This document shows positions 43,847 through 53,260 of a stretch of DNA of 64,000 bases, piece after piece. The position numbers were made by a program, and so were the translations under genes. The first letter of the stretch is position 1. Every line of letters begins with the position of its first letter. Source of the DNA: Nitrosopumilaceae archaeon (GTDB lineage: Archaea; Thermoproteota; Nitrososphaeria; Nitrososphaerales; Nitrosopumilaceae); the NCBI GenBank assembly GCA_030041535.1, contig JASHNR010000045.1:1-64000 (forward strand), in the 5' to 3' direction. The notes beneath the pieces were generated by a model that was not told where the DNA came from, did no database searches, and saw only the letters and a program-made list of their open reading frames with translations.

Positions 43847-44935
43847 ATGCCTGAAATTTGGCTTAGCTACGGTCCAACAGAAGTTGTATTGGACATAAAG
43901 GCTGAGAACCTTGAGAGACAAATAGGACTAGAGGGCACAAATTTGAGCAATTCTGACATTGTCTCAAAATTGCAGTCAATAGATCTTACAAAACCAACCG
44001 AGATTGTTATTTTGGAATCTACAAAAGCTGTTCAAAAAGTAATCTCCGGCTTGTTGGAAATTTGTAATCAAAAATCACTTTCCAAACCCAAAATTCTTGT
44101 AGATAAATCAAATCTGAATCTTGTCAAAAACATGTTCTCTGATCCTTCCATATTAATTTCTGAATTTAACAATTCTCAGCTAACAAGTACAAATCTTATG
44201 TTTGTCGGTGAAATGGAATTTGATGGGTTATTTGGATATAGCACAGTATCTACAAAGTTATTGCGAAGATTTGGAAAAGAACAGATGTTAGAGGCATATG
44301 AAAAGAAAAGTGGAAACATGCCGCATCCCGGAGAAGATTTGTCAACTATTGAGGTGGCAAAAAAATTCACAGATGGATTTGAGATATCATCACTTGAAGT
44401 GGTTGCAAATTCATCAGGAGTAGTTGATGTATCTGTAGGACATCCATCTTCCACAATAGCGCTCTCCAAATCTCTGTCTTCTGCAATGATAAATGACGTA
44501 GGTAAACATAGGGTGTTGTTTATCAGCACTGGCAAGGAAGCAAGCAATGAAACATTAAACAGATCACTTTCTGCATTATGGAATTGTGCAAATGCTGCAA
44601 AAGAAGAGGGCCTTGTAATACTTTTGGCTGAGTGTAAAAATGGACTGGGGGCAGAAGCCCTTCTTCAATATGCCGAAGGCAGTATGAGCTTGGACAGGTT
44701 AAAGAATCCTGCCAAGTATGTTGATGGCATGGAAAATCTTCTCTTCCTAATTGAGATTCAAAAACTATTCAAAATTGGGATCGTCTCTGTATTACCTCAT
44801 TACTATAGCAAAGAAAAGCTTGCAATGATTCCATTTGGGGGAACCAAAGAATCAATGGAATATGTGCTCAAAACATATGGTGAGAGACAAAAAGCTATCA
44901 TAATATCAGATGGCTCGCATGTTCTACTGAGGTAA
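43847..44935 (+). CDS. LarA/DUF2088-like protein
   Basis: The 362-residue protein begins LSYGPTEVVLDI, as LarA-type lactate racemase homologues do, and ends with PFGGTKESMEYVLKTYGERQKAIIISDGSHVL, resembling their C-terminal domain. Near residues 158-165 is MPHPGEDL and near 203 VGHPSSTIALSK. LarA enzymes use a nickel-pincer nucleotide made by LarB/C/E; no such genes are in the window, and the histidines needed for nickel binding could not be confirmed. It may act on another hydroxyacid or sugar acid. Confidence 0.55.
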   Translation: MPEIWLSYGPTEVVLDIKAENLERQIGLEGTNLSNSDIVSKLQSIDLTKPTEIVILESTKAVQKVISGLLEICNQKSLSKPKILVDKSNLNLVKNMFSDPSILISEFNNSQLTSTNLMFVGEMEFDGLFGYSTVSTKLLRRFGKEQMLEAYEKKSGNMPHPGEDLSTIEVAKKFTDGFEISSLEVVANSSGVVDVSVGHPSSTIALSKSLSSAMINDVGKHRVLFISTGKEASNETLNRSLSALWNCANAAKEEGLVILLAECKNGLGAEALLQYAEGSMSLDRLKNPAKYVDGMENLLFLIEIQKLFKIGIVSVLPHYYSKEKLAMIPFGGTKESMEYVLKTYGERQKAIIISDGSHVLLR

Positions 44936-46006
44936 TATGGAAAACGGAAGAGGCGCACAAAGAAAAGCTAGAATCATAACAAATACAAATATTTTTTTTC
45001 TTTTTGAGGAAAGTGGTGATATGTCATCTAGGGGTTTTACATCTGGACTTCTCATGCTTAACGCCAATACAAAAAATGCCATTATGAAATATCCTGTAAC
45101 TACAAGTATTCCTATGCTAACATAAGTGAGAAGTCGGTGCCATTTTATTCCAAACGTCGCTCGTGCCATGTGACCACCATCAAGCTGCCATGCTGGAAGA
45201 AGATTCAAGAAAGTAATGAGAAATCCAAACCAAGCTGCTAACAAAACTGGTGACATGATGAGTTCTTTTCCTGGTATGTGTTTGCCTGCAAGAGCAATTG
45301 TCGCATCCATGAGAACACTTGAGTGAATATCTACAAGTCCTTGTTTTGCGGATAATTCCTGAACAGACGAAATTGGTATCAAAGGAGAAATGGACGCACC
45401 ATAGGTTGAAACAAGTATCGCAACAACAAGACCTGCTATAGGTCCTGATATTCCAACATCGAAAAGTATGTTTCTATTTATGATTAGGCCGCGTGACATA
45501 ATAAGAGCACCAAATGTAGGAATAAATCCAATTATTGGAATTCCTGGAATAAAATATGGCCAGCTTACTCTGAGTTTATGTTTTTTTGATGCTATGATGT
45601 GGCCTAATTCATGTATGCCAAGAATTCCTATCAATGATATTGTATAAAAAATTGCTATGGAAAGAGGGTCTCCAACCTTTGCAATCGAATTTGTTGATAC
45701 TGCACGATAGTATCCATCTATCATTACTGTCACGATGGTTCCAGCAAACAGTACACGGGGAATCCATGCCTTTCTAGCTGTAGGAGGTTGGAATCTTGAT
45801 ATTGTGATAAATGTACCTTTCGAATTTTTCTCTAGTCTTGCAATGAGATTTCTCTGTTCCATGTTTTGTGCAAGATCTCTGAATTTCTCTGTTACAATTG
45901 TTTCATTTATCTCAATTTCCAAAGATCTAGCAGTTTGGTTTATCCCTTTTATGGTGCAAAAAGTAGAAACAGTAGATATGACCTCATCTATAGTTGGTGC
46001 GCTCAA
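44924..46006 (-). CDS. site-2 protease family membrane metalloprotease (M50)
   Basis: The 360-residue protein has a soluble N-terminal domain (about 1-80) and six or more membrane helices. HELGH at 132-136 binds zinc, and LPAWQLDGGHMARA near 270-283 gives the third ligand Asp. Intramembrane cleavage of a membrane-bound regulator or peptide is expected from the family. It overlaps the end of the LarA-like gene by 12 bases, tail to tail. Confidence 0.9.
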   Translation of the reverse strand: MSAPTIDEVISTVSTFCTIKGINQTARSLEIEINETIVTEKFRDLAQNMEQRNLIARLEKNSKGTFITISRFQPPTARKAWIPRVLFAGTIVTVMIDGYYRAVSTNSIAKVGDPLSIAIFYTISLIGILGIHELGHIIASKKHKLRVSWPYFIPGIPIIGFIPTFGALIMSRGLIINRNILFDVGISGPIAGLVVAILVSTYGASISPLIPISSVQELSAKQGLVDIHSSVLMDATIALAGKHIPGKELIMSPVLLAAWFGFLITFLNLLPAWQLDGGHMARATFGIKWHRLLTYVSIGILVVTGYFIMAFFVLALSMRSPDVKPLDDISPLSSKRKKIFVFVMILAFLCAPLPFSILPQ

Positions 46007-46084
46007 TCAATACCTCTGTAATTCATTTACATTAATTCTTTTATTTGCTTAAAGTTAAATAATTAATAATTCAAGTATTCCCAT

Positions 46085-46585
46085 ATGCAAGTGGCTCTCC
46101 GTGACATTGGTAACTGCGTAATTAGAAGATGTGATCCCTCTGATATAATCCCTGTAATGGAGATCAACCTGAAAACCCTGCCAGAACACTATTCAGATTA
46201 TTTCTATGAAAGCCTACTTGCTGAGTTACCAGAGGCATTTCTTGTGGCTGAAGCTGAGCAAAAATTAGTTGGATACATAATGTGTAAAATTGAATATGGT
46301 TTTTCAAATTTCAAAAAACTCGGGTTTGTGAAAAAAGGCCATGTTGTCTCTATTGCAGTTTTACCCGACCATCGGCAGAAGGGAATTGGTAGGGCATTAG
46401 TTGAAGAGGCCATAGTAGGTGTAAAACTAAAGAAATCAGACGAACTATATCTTGAGGTGAGATGTAGTAATAACGAAGCAATAAAGTTGTATGAGAAACT
46501 TGGTTTTATAATAAAACAGAGACTGAAGGCATACTACCGAGATGGCGAGGACGCTTATCTTATGACAATTGAATTCTCATACTAG
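46085..46585 (+). CDS. rimI: GNAT N-acetyltransferase (RimI/Ard1-like)
   Basis: The 166-residue protein shows the GNAT core: VSIAVLPDHRQKGIGRALVEEAI with the acetyl-CoA pyrophosphate loop (RQKGIG), LEVRCSNNEAIKLYEKLGF and a C-terminal AYYRDGEDAYLM, the pattern of archaeal Nat enzymes that acetylate protein N-termini. Upstream is a TATA-like, AT-rich stretch shared with the divergent protease gene. Confidence 0.88.
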   Translation: MQVALRDIGNCVIRRCDPSDIIPVMEINLKTLPEHYSDYFYESLLAELPEAFLVAEAEQKLVGYIMCKIEYGFSNFKKLGFVKKGHVVSIAVLPDHRQKGIGRALVEEAIVGVKLKKSDELYLEVRCSNNEAIKLYEKLGFIIKQRLKAYYRDGEDAYLMTIEFSY

Positions 46586-46621
46586 ATTAAAATAAATAAC
46601 TCTGCAAAAGTGTTTAGCGTT

Positions 46622-46846
46622 ATGGCAAAACGACGTTCTGTTGGAATAATGATCTTCGTCTTATCAATAGGGGGATTCTTTGTATATGCATATTTGTTGA
46701 TGCTTTCAGAATGGAGCCCAATAGTGCTTCAACTCTCAGTACTTATGGCAGTGGGAGGAATTTTGGGAGTAATATCTTGGATAGGATATAACATGGCTAC
46801 ATCCAGGCCGTCACCCTCTTCTTTTATTACCGATGATAAAAAATAA
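46622..46846 (+). CDS. small two-helix membrane protein
   Basis: ATG 46622 gives 74 residues: a basic start (MAKRRS), two hydrophobic segments (about 7-29 and 36-59) and a polar tail. Preceded by AATAAATAAC. No function known; such short membrane proteins are common in this phylum. Confidence 0.6.
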   Translation: MAKRRSVGIMIFVLSIGGFFVYAYLLMLSEWSPIVLQLSVLMAVGGILGVISWIGYNMATSRPSPSSFITDDKK

Positions 46847-47683
46847 TCATCTAGATATTACAGCATCTACTACGGCTTGGTAAAACCTTGGACCTACTGG
46901 TCTGACAATTTTTGCACCAAGTATCTCTGACTTGAATTTTACAACTGATAAGAAATGATTAGTGACTGCTTCTGAGACCTGATTTTTTTTATCTGAATGT
47001 ATGTGACAATAATAATGAAGTACTCCTTTTTGTTTTAATGCCTTTATGGCAATATCCAAAAACTCATCTGATCTCTCGGGAAGTAACATTAGAACCCTAT
47101 CTCCACTGCCAACTAGTTTTTTTTCTATAATGTCTGTAGCGTCTCCTTCTATTGACTCTACTGTACCCTTTAACTTGTTAAGGATGACATTTTCTGAACA
47201 GAGTTTTGCTGCATGTGGGTTTATGTCTATGTTATAGACGTGACATTTTTTCTTTTTTGCAGCGACTATGGAAAACATTCCTACTCCACCGAACATATTG
47301 ATGATTATTTCTCCATCTTTTACTAAATCAGCTATTCTGAGACGTTCAGTTGCAAGCCTGGGTGAAAAGAATGTCTTTTCAACATCCACCTTGAATCTGC
47401 AGCCATGTTCTCTGTATTCTGTTTCCATATTGTCTTCTCCTGCAAGCAATTCTAGCTGGCGAATTCGGTAATCTCCTTCTACTGGGGATGATTGATAAAA
47501 GATTGACTTGGCAGTTTTCACCTTTTCCAAGAGAATCTCACCTATTAGCTTTTTTTTGGAAAGTAGGGCATCTGGAATTCTTAATATTATTATGCTTCCT
47601 ATCTGATCAAATGCACCGTATAGCTCTTCAGTTTCCTCTGATGTCAGTATGTTTGCCATTGCTTGTTTTAGCATCTTTGTCAA
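46847..47683 (-). CDS. trm5: tRNA (guanine37-N1) methyltransferase, Trm5 family
   Basis: The 278-residue protein has an N-terminal substrate-recognition domain and a Rossmann methyltransferase domain with MFGGVGMFSIVAAKK (SAM motif I, about 130-144), VYNIDINPHAAKLC (motif II) and MLLPERSDEFLDIAI (motif IV region, LPER in place of the usual NLP). Trm5 adds m1 to G37 next to the anticodon and prevents frameshifts. It overlaps the ABCE1 stop by 4 bases, linking it to translation. Confidence 0.85.
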   Translation of the reverse strand: MTKMLKQAMANILTSEETEELYGAFDQIGSIIILRIPDALLSKKKLIGEILLEKVKTAKSIFYQSSPVEGDYRIRQLELLAGEDNMETEYREHGCRFKVDVEKTFFSPRLATERLRIADLVKDGEIIINMFGGVGMFSIVAAKKKKCHVYNIDINPHAAKLCSENVILNKLKGTVESIEGDATDIIEKKLVGSGDRVLMLLPERSDEFLDIAIKALKQKGVLHYYCHIHSDKKNQVSEAVTNHFLSVVKFKSEILGAKIVRPVGPRFYQAVVDAVISR

Positions 47684-49464
47684 TTTCTATAATAGAAATG
47701 CCCCGATTGTTTTTGTCCTCTGTCTAATCTACTTTCTGATTTGTTCACTCGTGGCCTCATACTTGTTTCATCTCTTCGATAAGTAATATCAAGTGACCTC
47801 AAAAATTGATTCATCCCTTCAGCTTTTGACATTGGGGATGTCGCGTGTCCTTCTCTACCGGGGTTACCGTGGAATATTACAAGAGAATCTGAAATCAAAT
47901 CCATAAGCTGTATGTCATGATCAATTATTATTGCTGATTTTCCATAGGAACGAACAAATCTCTGAATTAATTTTGCTATTGTAATTCTGTCCTCTACATC
48001 AAGAAACGCAGAAGGCTCATCAAGTGCGTATAGATCAACTTTTTGTAATAAACATGTGGCAATTGCTACTTTCTGAAGTTCGCCGCCTGACAAATTTTTA
48101 ACTGATTTATTGTAGAGTTTTTTTATTTTCATAGGATGAACAATAAGTTCTTCCTCTGTTGTTCCGTCTATACCTCCATTATTTGCCCTTTCTAACAAGG
48201 AAACAACTTCAACGTCATAATCATTTGAAAGATATTGCGGCTTGTACGCTATTTTGATTTTGGTATCGATCACTCCAGAATCTATTTTCTCAACACCAGC
48301 TATCATCTTCATCATAGTTGTTTTTCCTAACGCATTTGCACCTACTATTCCAAGTACCTCGCTCTTTCGGATTCTGCCTGCATCTACTATTAGAGAAAAA
48401 TTGGCAAATTTCTTCTCCAAGGCGGAATATTCAATAATGTTTTCTATCATGACAAACTCATCTGCTGACGTGGATGCGTCGAATCTAAACGCTGCATCTC
48501 TAAACCTTACATTCTCATTGGGTAAGTAACCATCCAAGAATACATTTATTCCGACTTTTGTTGAAAGCATGTTTGCAACTATTCCATATGCTGCAGGCTC
48601 TCCATAAACGATTTCAATAAAGTCGCTGAGATAATCAAGCAAGGTTAGGTCGTGCTCAACCACCATGACGCTTTTTTCAATCTTTGCAAGATTCTGTATA
48701 ACGCGTGCCACACCAATTCTCTGAAAAACATCATTGTATGAAGAAGGCTCGTCAAAAAAGTAAAAGTCTGCCTCTCTTGAGGCTGCTACTGCTACTGCAA
48801 TCCTCTGTAATTCTCCACCGCTCAACTCAGCTATCTTGGTCTCAAGAGCATTTTGCAAACCAAGTTCTTGTACAAGCTCAGGAATCTTATTTCGTTCATC
48901 ATATTTTTCAAGCAACTCTCTTGCAGTTCCATCAAAGACCTTTGCAAGATTGTAGACTTGTTGTGGTTTTATAGAAGCCTTCAAATCATTATTTGAAATT
49001 TTTTCGAAATGCAACTTTAATTCCGTACCTTGGAAATGTTTCAAAACATCGCTCCATTCTGGAGGTGAAGAGTAATCACCAAGATTTGGCCTGAGATTTC
49101 CAGACAAAATACTCACTACAGTACTTTTTCCTATTCCATTCCTTCCAAGTAAACCCATTACTTGGCCTTTCTTTAAGGCAGGAATTCGATATAGTCTAAA
49201 TGAGTTTAATCCATATTGATGAATCTTATCAGATTTTAATTCCTCTGCAAGATTGACAATTGTTATTGCATCAAAAGGACAAACCTTTACACAAATCCCA
49301 CATCCGTTGCAGATGTTCTCATCGATCTGAGCTTTTCCAGTCTCTTGATTTAGTATTATGCAGTCTGCCCCTGATTTGTTTACGGGACAATATTTGATAC
49401 ACTCAAGCCCGCACTTTTTTGGCTGGCAGGCTTCCTTATCAAGAACTGCTACTCGATGAGTCAT
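47680..49464 (-). CDS. ABCE1/Rli1 ribosome-recycling ATPase
   Basis: ATG 49464 (MTHRVAVLDKEACQPKKCG) is the family start. It has two [4Fe-4S] clusters in the first about 80 residues (ACQPKKCGLECIKYCPV and CNGCGICVKVCPFDAI), then two ABC ATPase domains with Walker A GRNGIGKST and GANALGKTT and signatures LSGGELQR and LSGGELQK. It splits ribosomal subunits after termination. The 594-residue length is normal. Trm5 follows with a 4-base overlap. Confidence 0.95.
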   Translation of the reverse strand: MTHRVAVLDKEACQPKKCGLECIKYCPVNKSGADCIILNQETGKAQIDENICNGCGICVKVCPFDAITIVNLAEELKSDKIHQYGLNSFRLYRIPALKKGQVMGLLGRNGIGKSTVVSILSGNLRPNLGDYSSPPEWSDVLKHFQGTELKLHFEKISNNDLKASIKPQQVYNLAKVFDGTARELLEKYDERNKIPELVQELGLQNALETKIAELSGGELQRIAVAVAASREADFYFFDEPSSYNDVFQRIGVARVIQNLAKIEKSVMVVEHDLTLLDYLSDFIEIVYGEPAAYGIVANMLSTKVGINVFLDGYLPNENVRFRDAAFRFDASTSADEFVMIENIIEYSALEKKFANFSLIVDAGRIRKSEVLGIVGANALGKTTMMKMIAGVEKIDSGVIDTKIKIAYKPQYLSNDYDVEVVSLLERANNGGIDGTTEEELIVHPMKIKKLYNKSVKNLSGGELQKVAIATCLLQKVDLYALDEPSAFLDVEDRITIAKLIQRFVRSYGKSAIIIDHDIQLMDLISDSLVIFHGNPGREGHATSPMSKAEGMNQFLRSLDITYRRDETSMRPRVNKSESRLDRGQKQSGHFYYRN

Positions 49465-49538
49465 GACTAACAAACGCCATCCTGAATTTATATCTCTATC
49501 AAGCAAGATTAATACAGGACATTATTTGCCAAACTATC

Positions 49539-49656
49539 AAGCCGGCCATAGCGTTGGGGTCCGACCCGGTCCCATTCCGAACCCGGAAGTCAAACCCAAT
49601 GTCGCTACTGTGTTACTAAGGTGCGAGAGCCCTTGGGAAGCAGTAGTGCTGGCGCC
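49539..49656 (+). rRNA. rrf: 5S ribosomal RNA
   Basis: The sequence contains the archaeal 5S core: GCCGGCCATAGCG at the 5' side pairing with GCTGGC at the 3' end (helix I), GGTCCCATTCCGAACCCGGAAGTCAAACC, then CTACTGTG...CCTTGGGAAGCAGTAGT. It stands alone, away from 16S and 23S genes, as is usual in Nitrososphaerota. Ends are placed from helix I and are uncertain by a few bases; a T-rich run follows. Confidence 0.92.
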
Positions 49657-49660
49657 CTTT

Positions 49661-49918
49661 CTATTCTAATGCAACCGAATTGGGAGAACCTTTCCATATT
49701 GCCTGTGTAGCAATACTTTTGTCAATACCTCTCTTTTGTGCGTCATCAGGAAAGTTTTCTACGTAATCTGATATCAGCGCCCTTATAGTCTGGTCAATCT
49801 CTTCTACCGAATCCGTATCCGTGAAAAGATATGGTATCTCGTTGCAACCTACTACATATCCGTTGGCGTTAGGATCTATGGTAAAAGTTAGTTTAGGTAA
49901 TTTTTGAATTCCTACCAT
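49661..49918 (-). CDS. HicB-like small protein
   Basis: The 85-residue protein has a strand-strand-helix pattern (LTFTIDPNANGYVVGCNEIPY, SVEEIDQTIRALISDYVENF) like the HicB antitoxin/partial RNase H fold. No HicA toxin gene is adjacent, so it is probably a stand-alone member. Its 3' end lies against the 5S rRNA gene. Confidence 0.55.
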   Translation of the reverse strand: MVGIQKLPKLTFTIDPNANGYVVGCNEIPYLFTDTDSVEEIDQTIRALISDYVENFPDDAQKRGIDKSIATQAIWKGSPNSVALE

Positions 49919-49972
49919 CCTATTTTATATTGTAACAAAGACTAAAAAGATCTCTGTTTATTTGATAGATCT

Positions 49973-50101
49973 ATGACCAACTGCGCAATCTGCGGCGAAA
50001 AATTTACCGATGATATCAGATTTCTCAACCACATGATGGAAAAACATGGATTTAGGAATCCAAATGTTGGCACTACTGATAGAAACAGTCGGGGATACTA
50101 G
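49973..50101 (+). CDS. 42-residue C2H2 zinc-finger protein
   Basis: Read directly from the sequence: ATG 49973 to TAG 50101. MTNCAICGEKFTDDIRFLNH followed by MMEKHG gives Cys4, Cys7, His20 and His25, the classic C-x2-C-x12-H-x4-H finger. Many such one-finger proteins occur in this phylum and are taken to be DNA- or RNA-binding; no target is known. Confidence 0.65.
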   Translation: MTNCAICGEKFTDDIRFLNHMMEKHGFRNPNVGTTDRNSRGY

Positions 50102-50108
50102 TTCAATT

Positions 50109-50501
50109 CTAAATCTGCTTTAATGGTATCTTTTGGCTGTTTGAAAGAAGGGTTCTTACTCGCATAAAGAACGCCCTTGTAGTCTTGCAATCATTTCCGT
50201 ATATTAGAGGAATATCCTTCACAGGAATTTTTCTAGATTTTCCCGTTAGGATGAAGGAAATTAATGGTAAAACTCCTGCTCTTCCTCCATATGCTGTTTT
50301 GTCTGTCACAAACCAAAACATTCTTGTTGAATCGTAATCCTTTGGAAAGATCTCTGATTTAATTTCTTTACCGATATCAGTATAGTGACCGACAATTAGG
50401 ATATTTTTTCCCGCAAGAGACTTGGCAATATTTGCAAATTTTGAGCAATGATAACAGCTATCGTCATAAATCAATATCGGCAAGAGATCTCTGATCTTCA
50501 T
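50109..50501 (-). CDS. thioredoxin-like protein, DCC type
   Basis: The 130-residue protein begins with a strand followed by YDDSCYHCSKFANI, a CxxC at the position of the DCC/DUF393 thiol-disulfide oxidoreductase family, then a strand LIVGHY and the C-terminal GRAGVLPLISFIL helix typical of these proteins. Likely thiol redox or electron transfer; no partner is visible. Confidence 0.6.
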   Translation of the reverse strand: MKIRDLLPILIYDDSCYHCSKFANIAKSLAGKNILIVGHYTDIGKEIKSEIFPKDYDSTRMFWFVTDKTAYGGRAGVLPLISFILTGKSRKIPVKDIPLIYGNDCKTTRAFFMRVRTLLSNSQKIPLKQI

Positions 50502-50627
50502 GTCTTTAATTGACTTGCTTTAGATTAAAATTTTGTGAAATAACTTTTTATTGGCTCCAAGTACGCTAAAAATCATGGGTTTGAGTTCGCACAATGATTG
50601 TCTAGAAATTCAAATTTTAGAACAGAT

Positions 50628-52295
50628 ATGGGCCTAAATTACTATCATATTCTCAAAAGAGTGCGAGAAGCCAGAAAACTTGTTATCAAAGGGACAACAG
50701 CTGCAGGTTCTGGTCATCCTGGTGGGTCATTTTCTATGGCCGAAATCATGGGATGTGCGTACTCCAAATTCCTTCATTATGATCCAAAAAACCCTCTTTG
50801 GCAGGACAGGGATAGGTTAGTTCTATCAAAAGGCCATGCATCTCCTGGACTCTTTTCAAATTTGGCAGTTGCAGGATACTTTGATAAACCTGAAATGGAA
50901 ACTTTACGAAAATTTGGAAGCAGGCTGCAAGGTCATCCTGATTTCAAGTGCCCTGGAGTTGAATTCTGTGGTGGTTCACTTGGTCTGGGACTGTCATTTT
51001 CAATTGGTATGGCACTTGCAGCAAGAATAGATCGCAAAACGCATCACATTTACACTATAATAGGCGATGGCGAATCCGATGAGGGTCAAGTCTGGGAGGC
51101 AGCCATGGCGGGATCAAAATTTAAGCTTGATAACTTGACAGTTTTCCTGGACAGAAACTTCATCCAACAAGACGATTATACTGAAAGAGTCATGCCCCTT
51201 GACGAAGAACTAGTTGGTGATGATATTTCTGAAATGTGGAAAAACGCAGCAAGATGGAAAGTGGGTGATAAATGGAGAGCCTTTGGATGGAATGTTATAG
51301 AAATAGACGGTCATCGCATAGAACAGGTTGTAAAGGCAATACACTCTGCGCTGCAGACTAGAGGTACACCGTCACTAATTGTGGCACGAACTATTAAAGG
51401 AAAATCAGTTGAACACATGGAGGATAATCCAAAATGGCATGGTGTTGCACCAAATCCGAAAATCTCTCCAATAATTGAACTCGAACTTGATTGTCAGTTT
51501 CTTATCGCGCCGTCTATTATTGCAGGAGACATGGCCAACCTAGAAAATGAAGTAAAAAGAGCATCTCATGGCAGAGCTGACTTTATACATCTTGATGTAA
51601 TGGATGGCCAGTTTGTTCCTAACAAAACATTTGATCATGAAAAAATAAAGCAACTAAGGCCAATTACTCAAATTCCATTTGACACTCATCTTATGATAAA
51701 TGAACCGGTAAAGCATGTTAGGGACTATGTTAATGCTGGCAGCGATATAGTCACAGTCCATGCAGAAGTTTGTGATGAATCAAGCTTTGGAGAAATTCAC
51801 GACATTCTACGATCAAATGAGATAGGTCTTGGTCTTGCAATTAATCCTGACACAGAATTGACCTCTTGGTCTGAAAAGTTCATTCCAGATTTGGATCAAT
51901 TGATAATAATGTCAGTCATTCCTGGAAAGTCAGGCCAAAAATACATCGAGTCAACTCACGAAAAAACTCAAAGAATATCGAAATTCCTTGCAGAACGAAA
52001 CTTCCAAGGCTTGATTGAGGCAGACGGTGGTGTGGATTTATCAAACGTGGAATCATGCTTCTTGGATGGTGCTAGAGTATTTGTTGGAGGCAGCGCCATA
52101 ATAGGACAAAAAGATGTGCGTTTAACCATAATGGAATTCCGAAAGCACCTTATGCATGCAAGAAGAAAACTTTTGATAAATAAAGCTCATAGTCTTGGCG
52201 GTACAGAACTTGTAACCAAATGGATAGATCTTCACGAAGTGGGAAAAAAGAAAACAGAACTTCTCCAGATTGCAAAGGAGGCAGGTTTCACATGA
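50628..52295 (+). CDS. fused transketolase N-terminal subunit and ribulose-phosphate 3-epimerase
   Basis: ATG 50628 gives 555 residues (frame open from TTG 50598). Counting from the TTG, residues about 12-288 are a transketolase N-terminal subunit: GSGHPGGSFS, LSKGHASPGLF and the thiamine-diphosphate motif GDGESDEGQVWEA with LDRN. Residues about 297-515 are a complete Rpe barrel with metal ligands His331, Asp333, His364 and Asp477 (HLDVMDGQF, THLMI, EADGG) and phosphate loop VIPGKSGQK. A tail of about 50 residues follows. Both activities belong to the non-oxidative pentose phosphate route and share xylulose-5-phosphate. The frame runs uninterrupted through the join. Overlaps the C-terminal transketolase gene (ATGA). 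Confidence 0.88.
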   Translation: MGLNYYHILKRVREARKLVIKGTTAAGSGHPGGSFSMAEIMGCAYSKFLHYDPKNPLWQDRDRLVLSKGHASPGLFSNLAVAGYFDKPEMETLRKFGSRLQGHPDFKCPGVEFCGGSLGLGLSFSIGMALAARIDRKTHHIYTIIGDGESDEGQVWEAAMAGSKFKLDNLTVFLDRNFIQQDDYTERVMPLDEELVGDDISEMWKNAARWKVGDKWRAFGWNVIEIDGHRIEQVVKAIHSALQTRGTPSLIVARTIKGKSVEHMEDNPKWHGVAPNPKISPIIELELDCQFLIAPSIIAGDMANLENEVKRASHGRADFIHLDVMDGQFVPNKTFDHEKIKQLRPITQIPFDTHLMINEPVKHVRDYVNAGSDIVTVHAEVCDESSFGEIHDILRSNEIGLGLAINPDTELTSWSEKFIPDLDQLIIMSVIPGKSGQKYIESTHEKTQRISKFLAERNFQGLIEADGGVDLSNVESCFLDGARVFVGGSAIIGQKDVRLTIMEFRKHLMHARRKLLINKAHSLGGTELVTKWIDLHEVGKKKTELLQIAKEAGFT

Positions 52296-53260
52296 CAGAG
52301 TTTGCAGATATGCGAACAGTTTACGGAGAAACTTTGATCAAGATTGGAGAAGAAAATCCAAACGTGGTTGTGGTAGGCGCAGACACTACTGATTCGCTTA
52401 AAACAAAGCCATTTGGTAAAAAATTTCCAAATAGATTCTTCAACGTGGGTATTGCAGAGGGGAACCTAGTAACTATCGCCGCAGGTCTTGCCAACGAAGG
52501 AAAAATTCCTTTTGCCAGTACATATGCTGCCTTTCTGCCTGGCAGGTGTGTTGATCAGATAAGAAATGCAATTGCATATCCTACAAGAAACGGAAAAAAT
52601 GGACTAAATGTGAAGATGGTTGTTTCTCACGGTGGTCTGAGCGTGGGCGCTGATGGGGGATCTCACCAACAAATTGAAGACATTGCAATAATGCGAGCCA
52701 TCCCAAACATTAAGGTCCTAATTCCGGCAGATGCAGTTGCAGTAGCAAAACTTACGCAACTAATTTCACAACTGTATGGGCCGTTTTACATGAGAATGAC
52801 AAGATCAAAAGTGCCAATCATACATTCACAAGAACAGGAATTTCAGCTGGGCAAAGGAATTGTATTGCGTGATGGCTCTGATTGCACTATTGCAGCGTGT
52901 GGAATAACAGTACAGATGGCACTTGATGCTGCTGACGCACTAAAACAGGAAGGAATCTCCTGCAGGGTGATAGACATGTTCTCAATAAAACCAATGGATT
53001 CTGATCTTTTGGAAAAAGCAGCACGTGAGACAGGCGGTATTGTTACATGTGAAGAGCACAATATTATGGCAGGCTTTGGCTCTGCCGTCTCTGAGGTCAT
53101 CTCTGAGAAATATCCAATATACATGAGACGAATAGGTGTAAGAGACCAATTTGGTGAATCTGCTCGAGACAGTGAAATCCCGCTATTATTAGAAAAACAT
53201 GGTATGACATCAATTCATATATCTAATGCTGTTAAGGATATCAGGAGTAAGAAACAATGA
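52292..53260 (+). CDS. transketolase C-terminal subunit
   Basis: ATG 52292 overlaps the previous stop and is preceded by AAAGGAGG, a good ribosome-binding site; the frame is open from 52220. The 322-residue protein has the pyrimidine-binding domain (GADTTDSL, NVGIAEGNLVTIAAGLA with the catalytic Glu, HGGLSVGADGGSHQ) and the C-terminal domain. With the N-terminal subunit it moves two-carbon units between sugar phosphates. Confidence 0.92.
   Translation: MTEFADMRTVYGETLIKIGEENPNVVVVGADTTDSLKTKPFGKKFPNRFFNVGIAEGNLVTIAAGLANEGKIPFASTYAAFLPGRCVDQIRNAIAYPTRNGKNGLNVKMVVSHGGLSVGADGGSHQQIEDIAIMRAIPNIKVLIPADAVAVAKLTQLISQLYGPFYMRMTRSKVPIIHSQEQEFQLGKGIVLRDGSDCTIAACGITVQMALDAADALKQEGISCRVIDMFSIKPMDSDLLEKAARETGGIVTCEEHNIMAGFGSAVSEVISEKYPIYMRRIGVRDQFGESARDSEIPLLLEKHGMTSIHISNAVKDIRSKKQ

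Noticed and set aside
49661-49918. HicB-like protein as part of a HicAB toxin-antitoxin pair
   Set aside because: No HicA-like gene is adjacent; neighbours are 5S rRNA and a zinc-finger gene.
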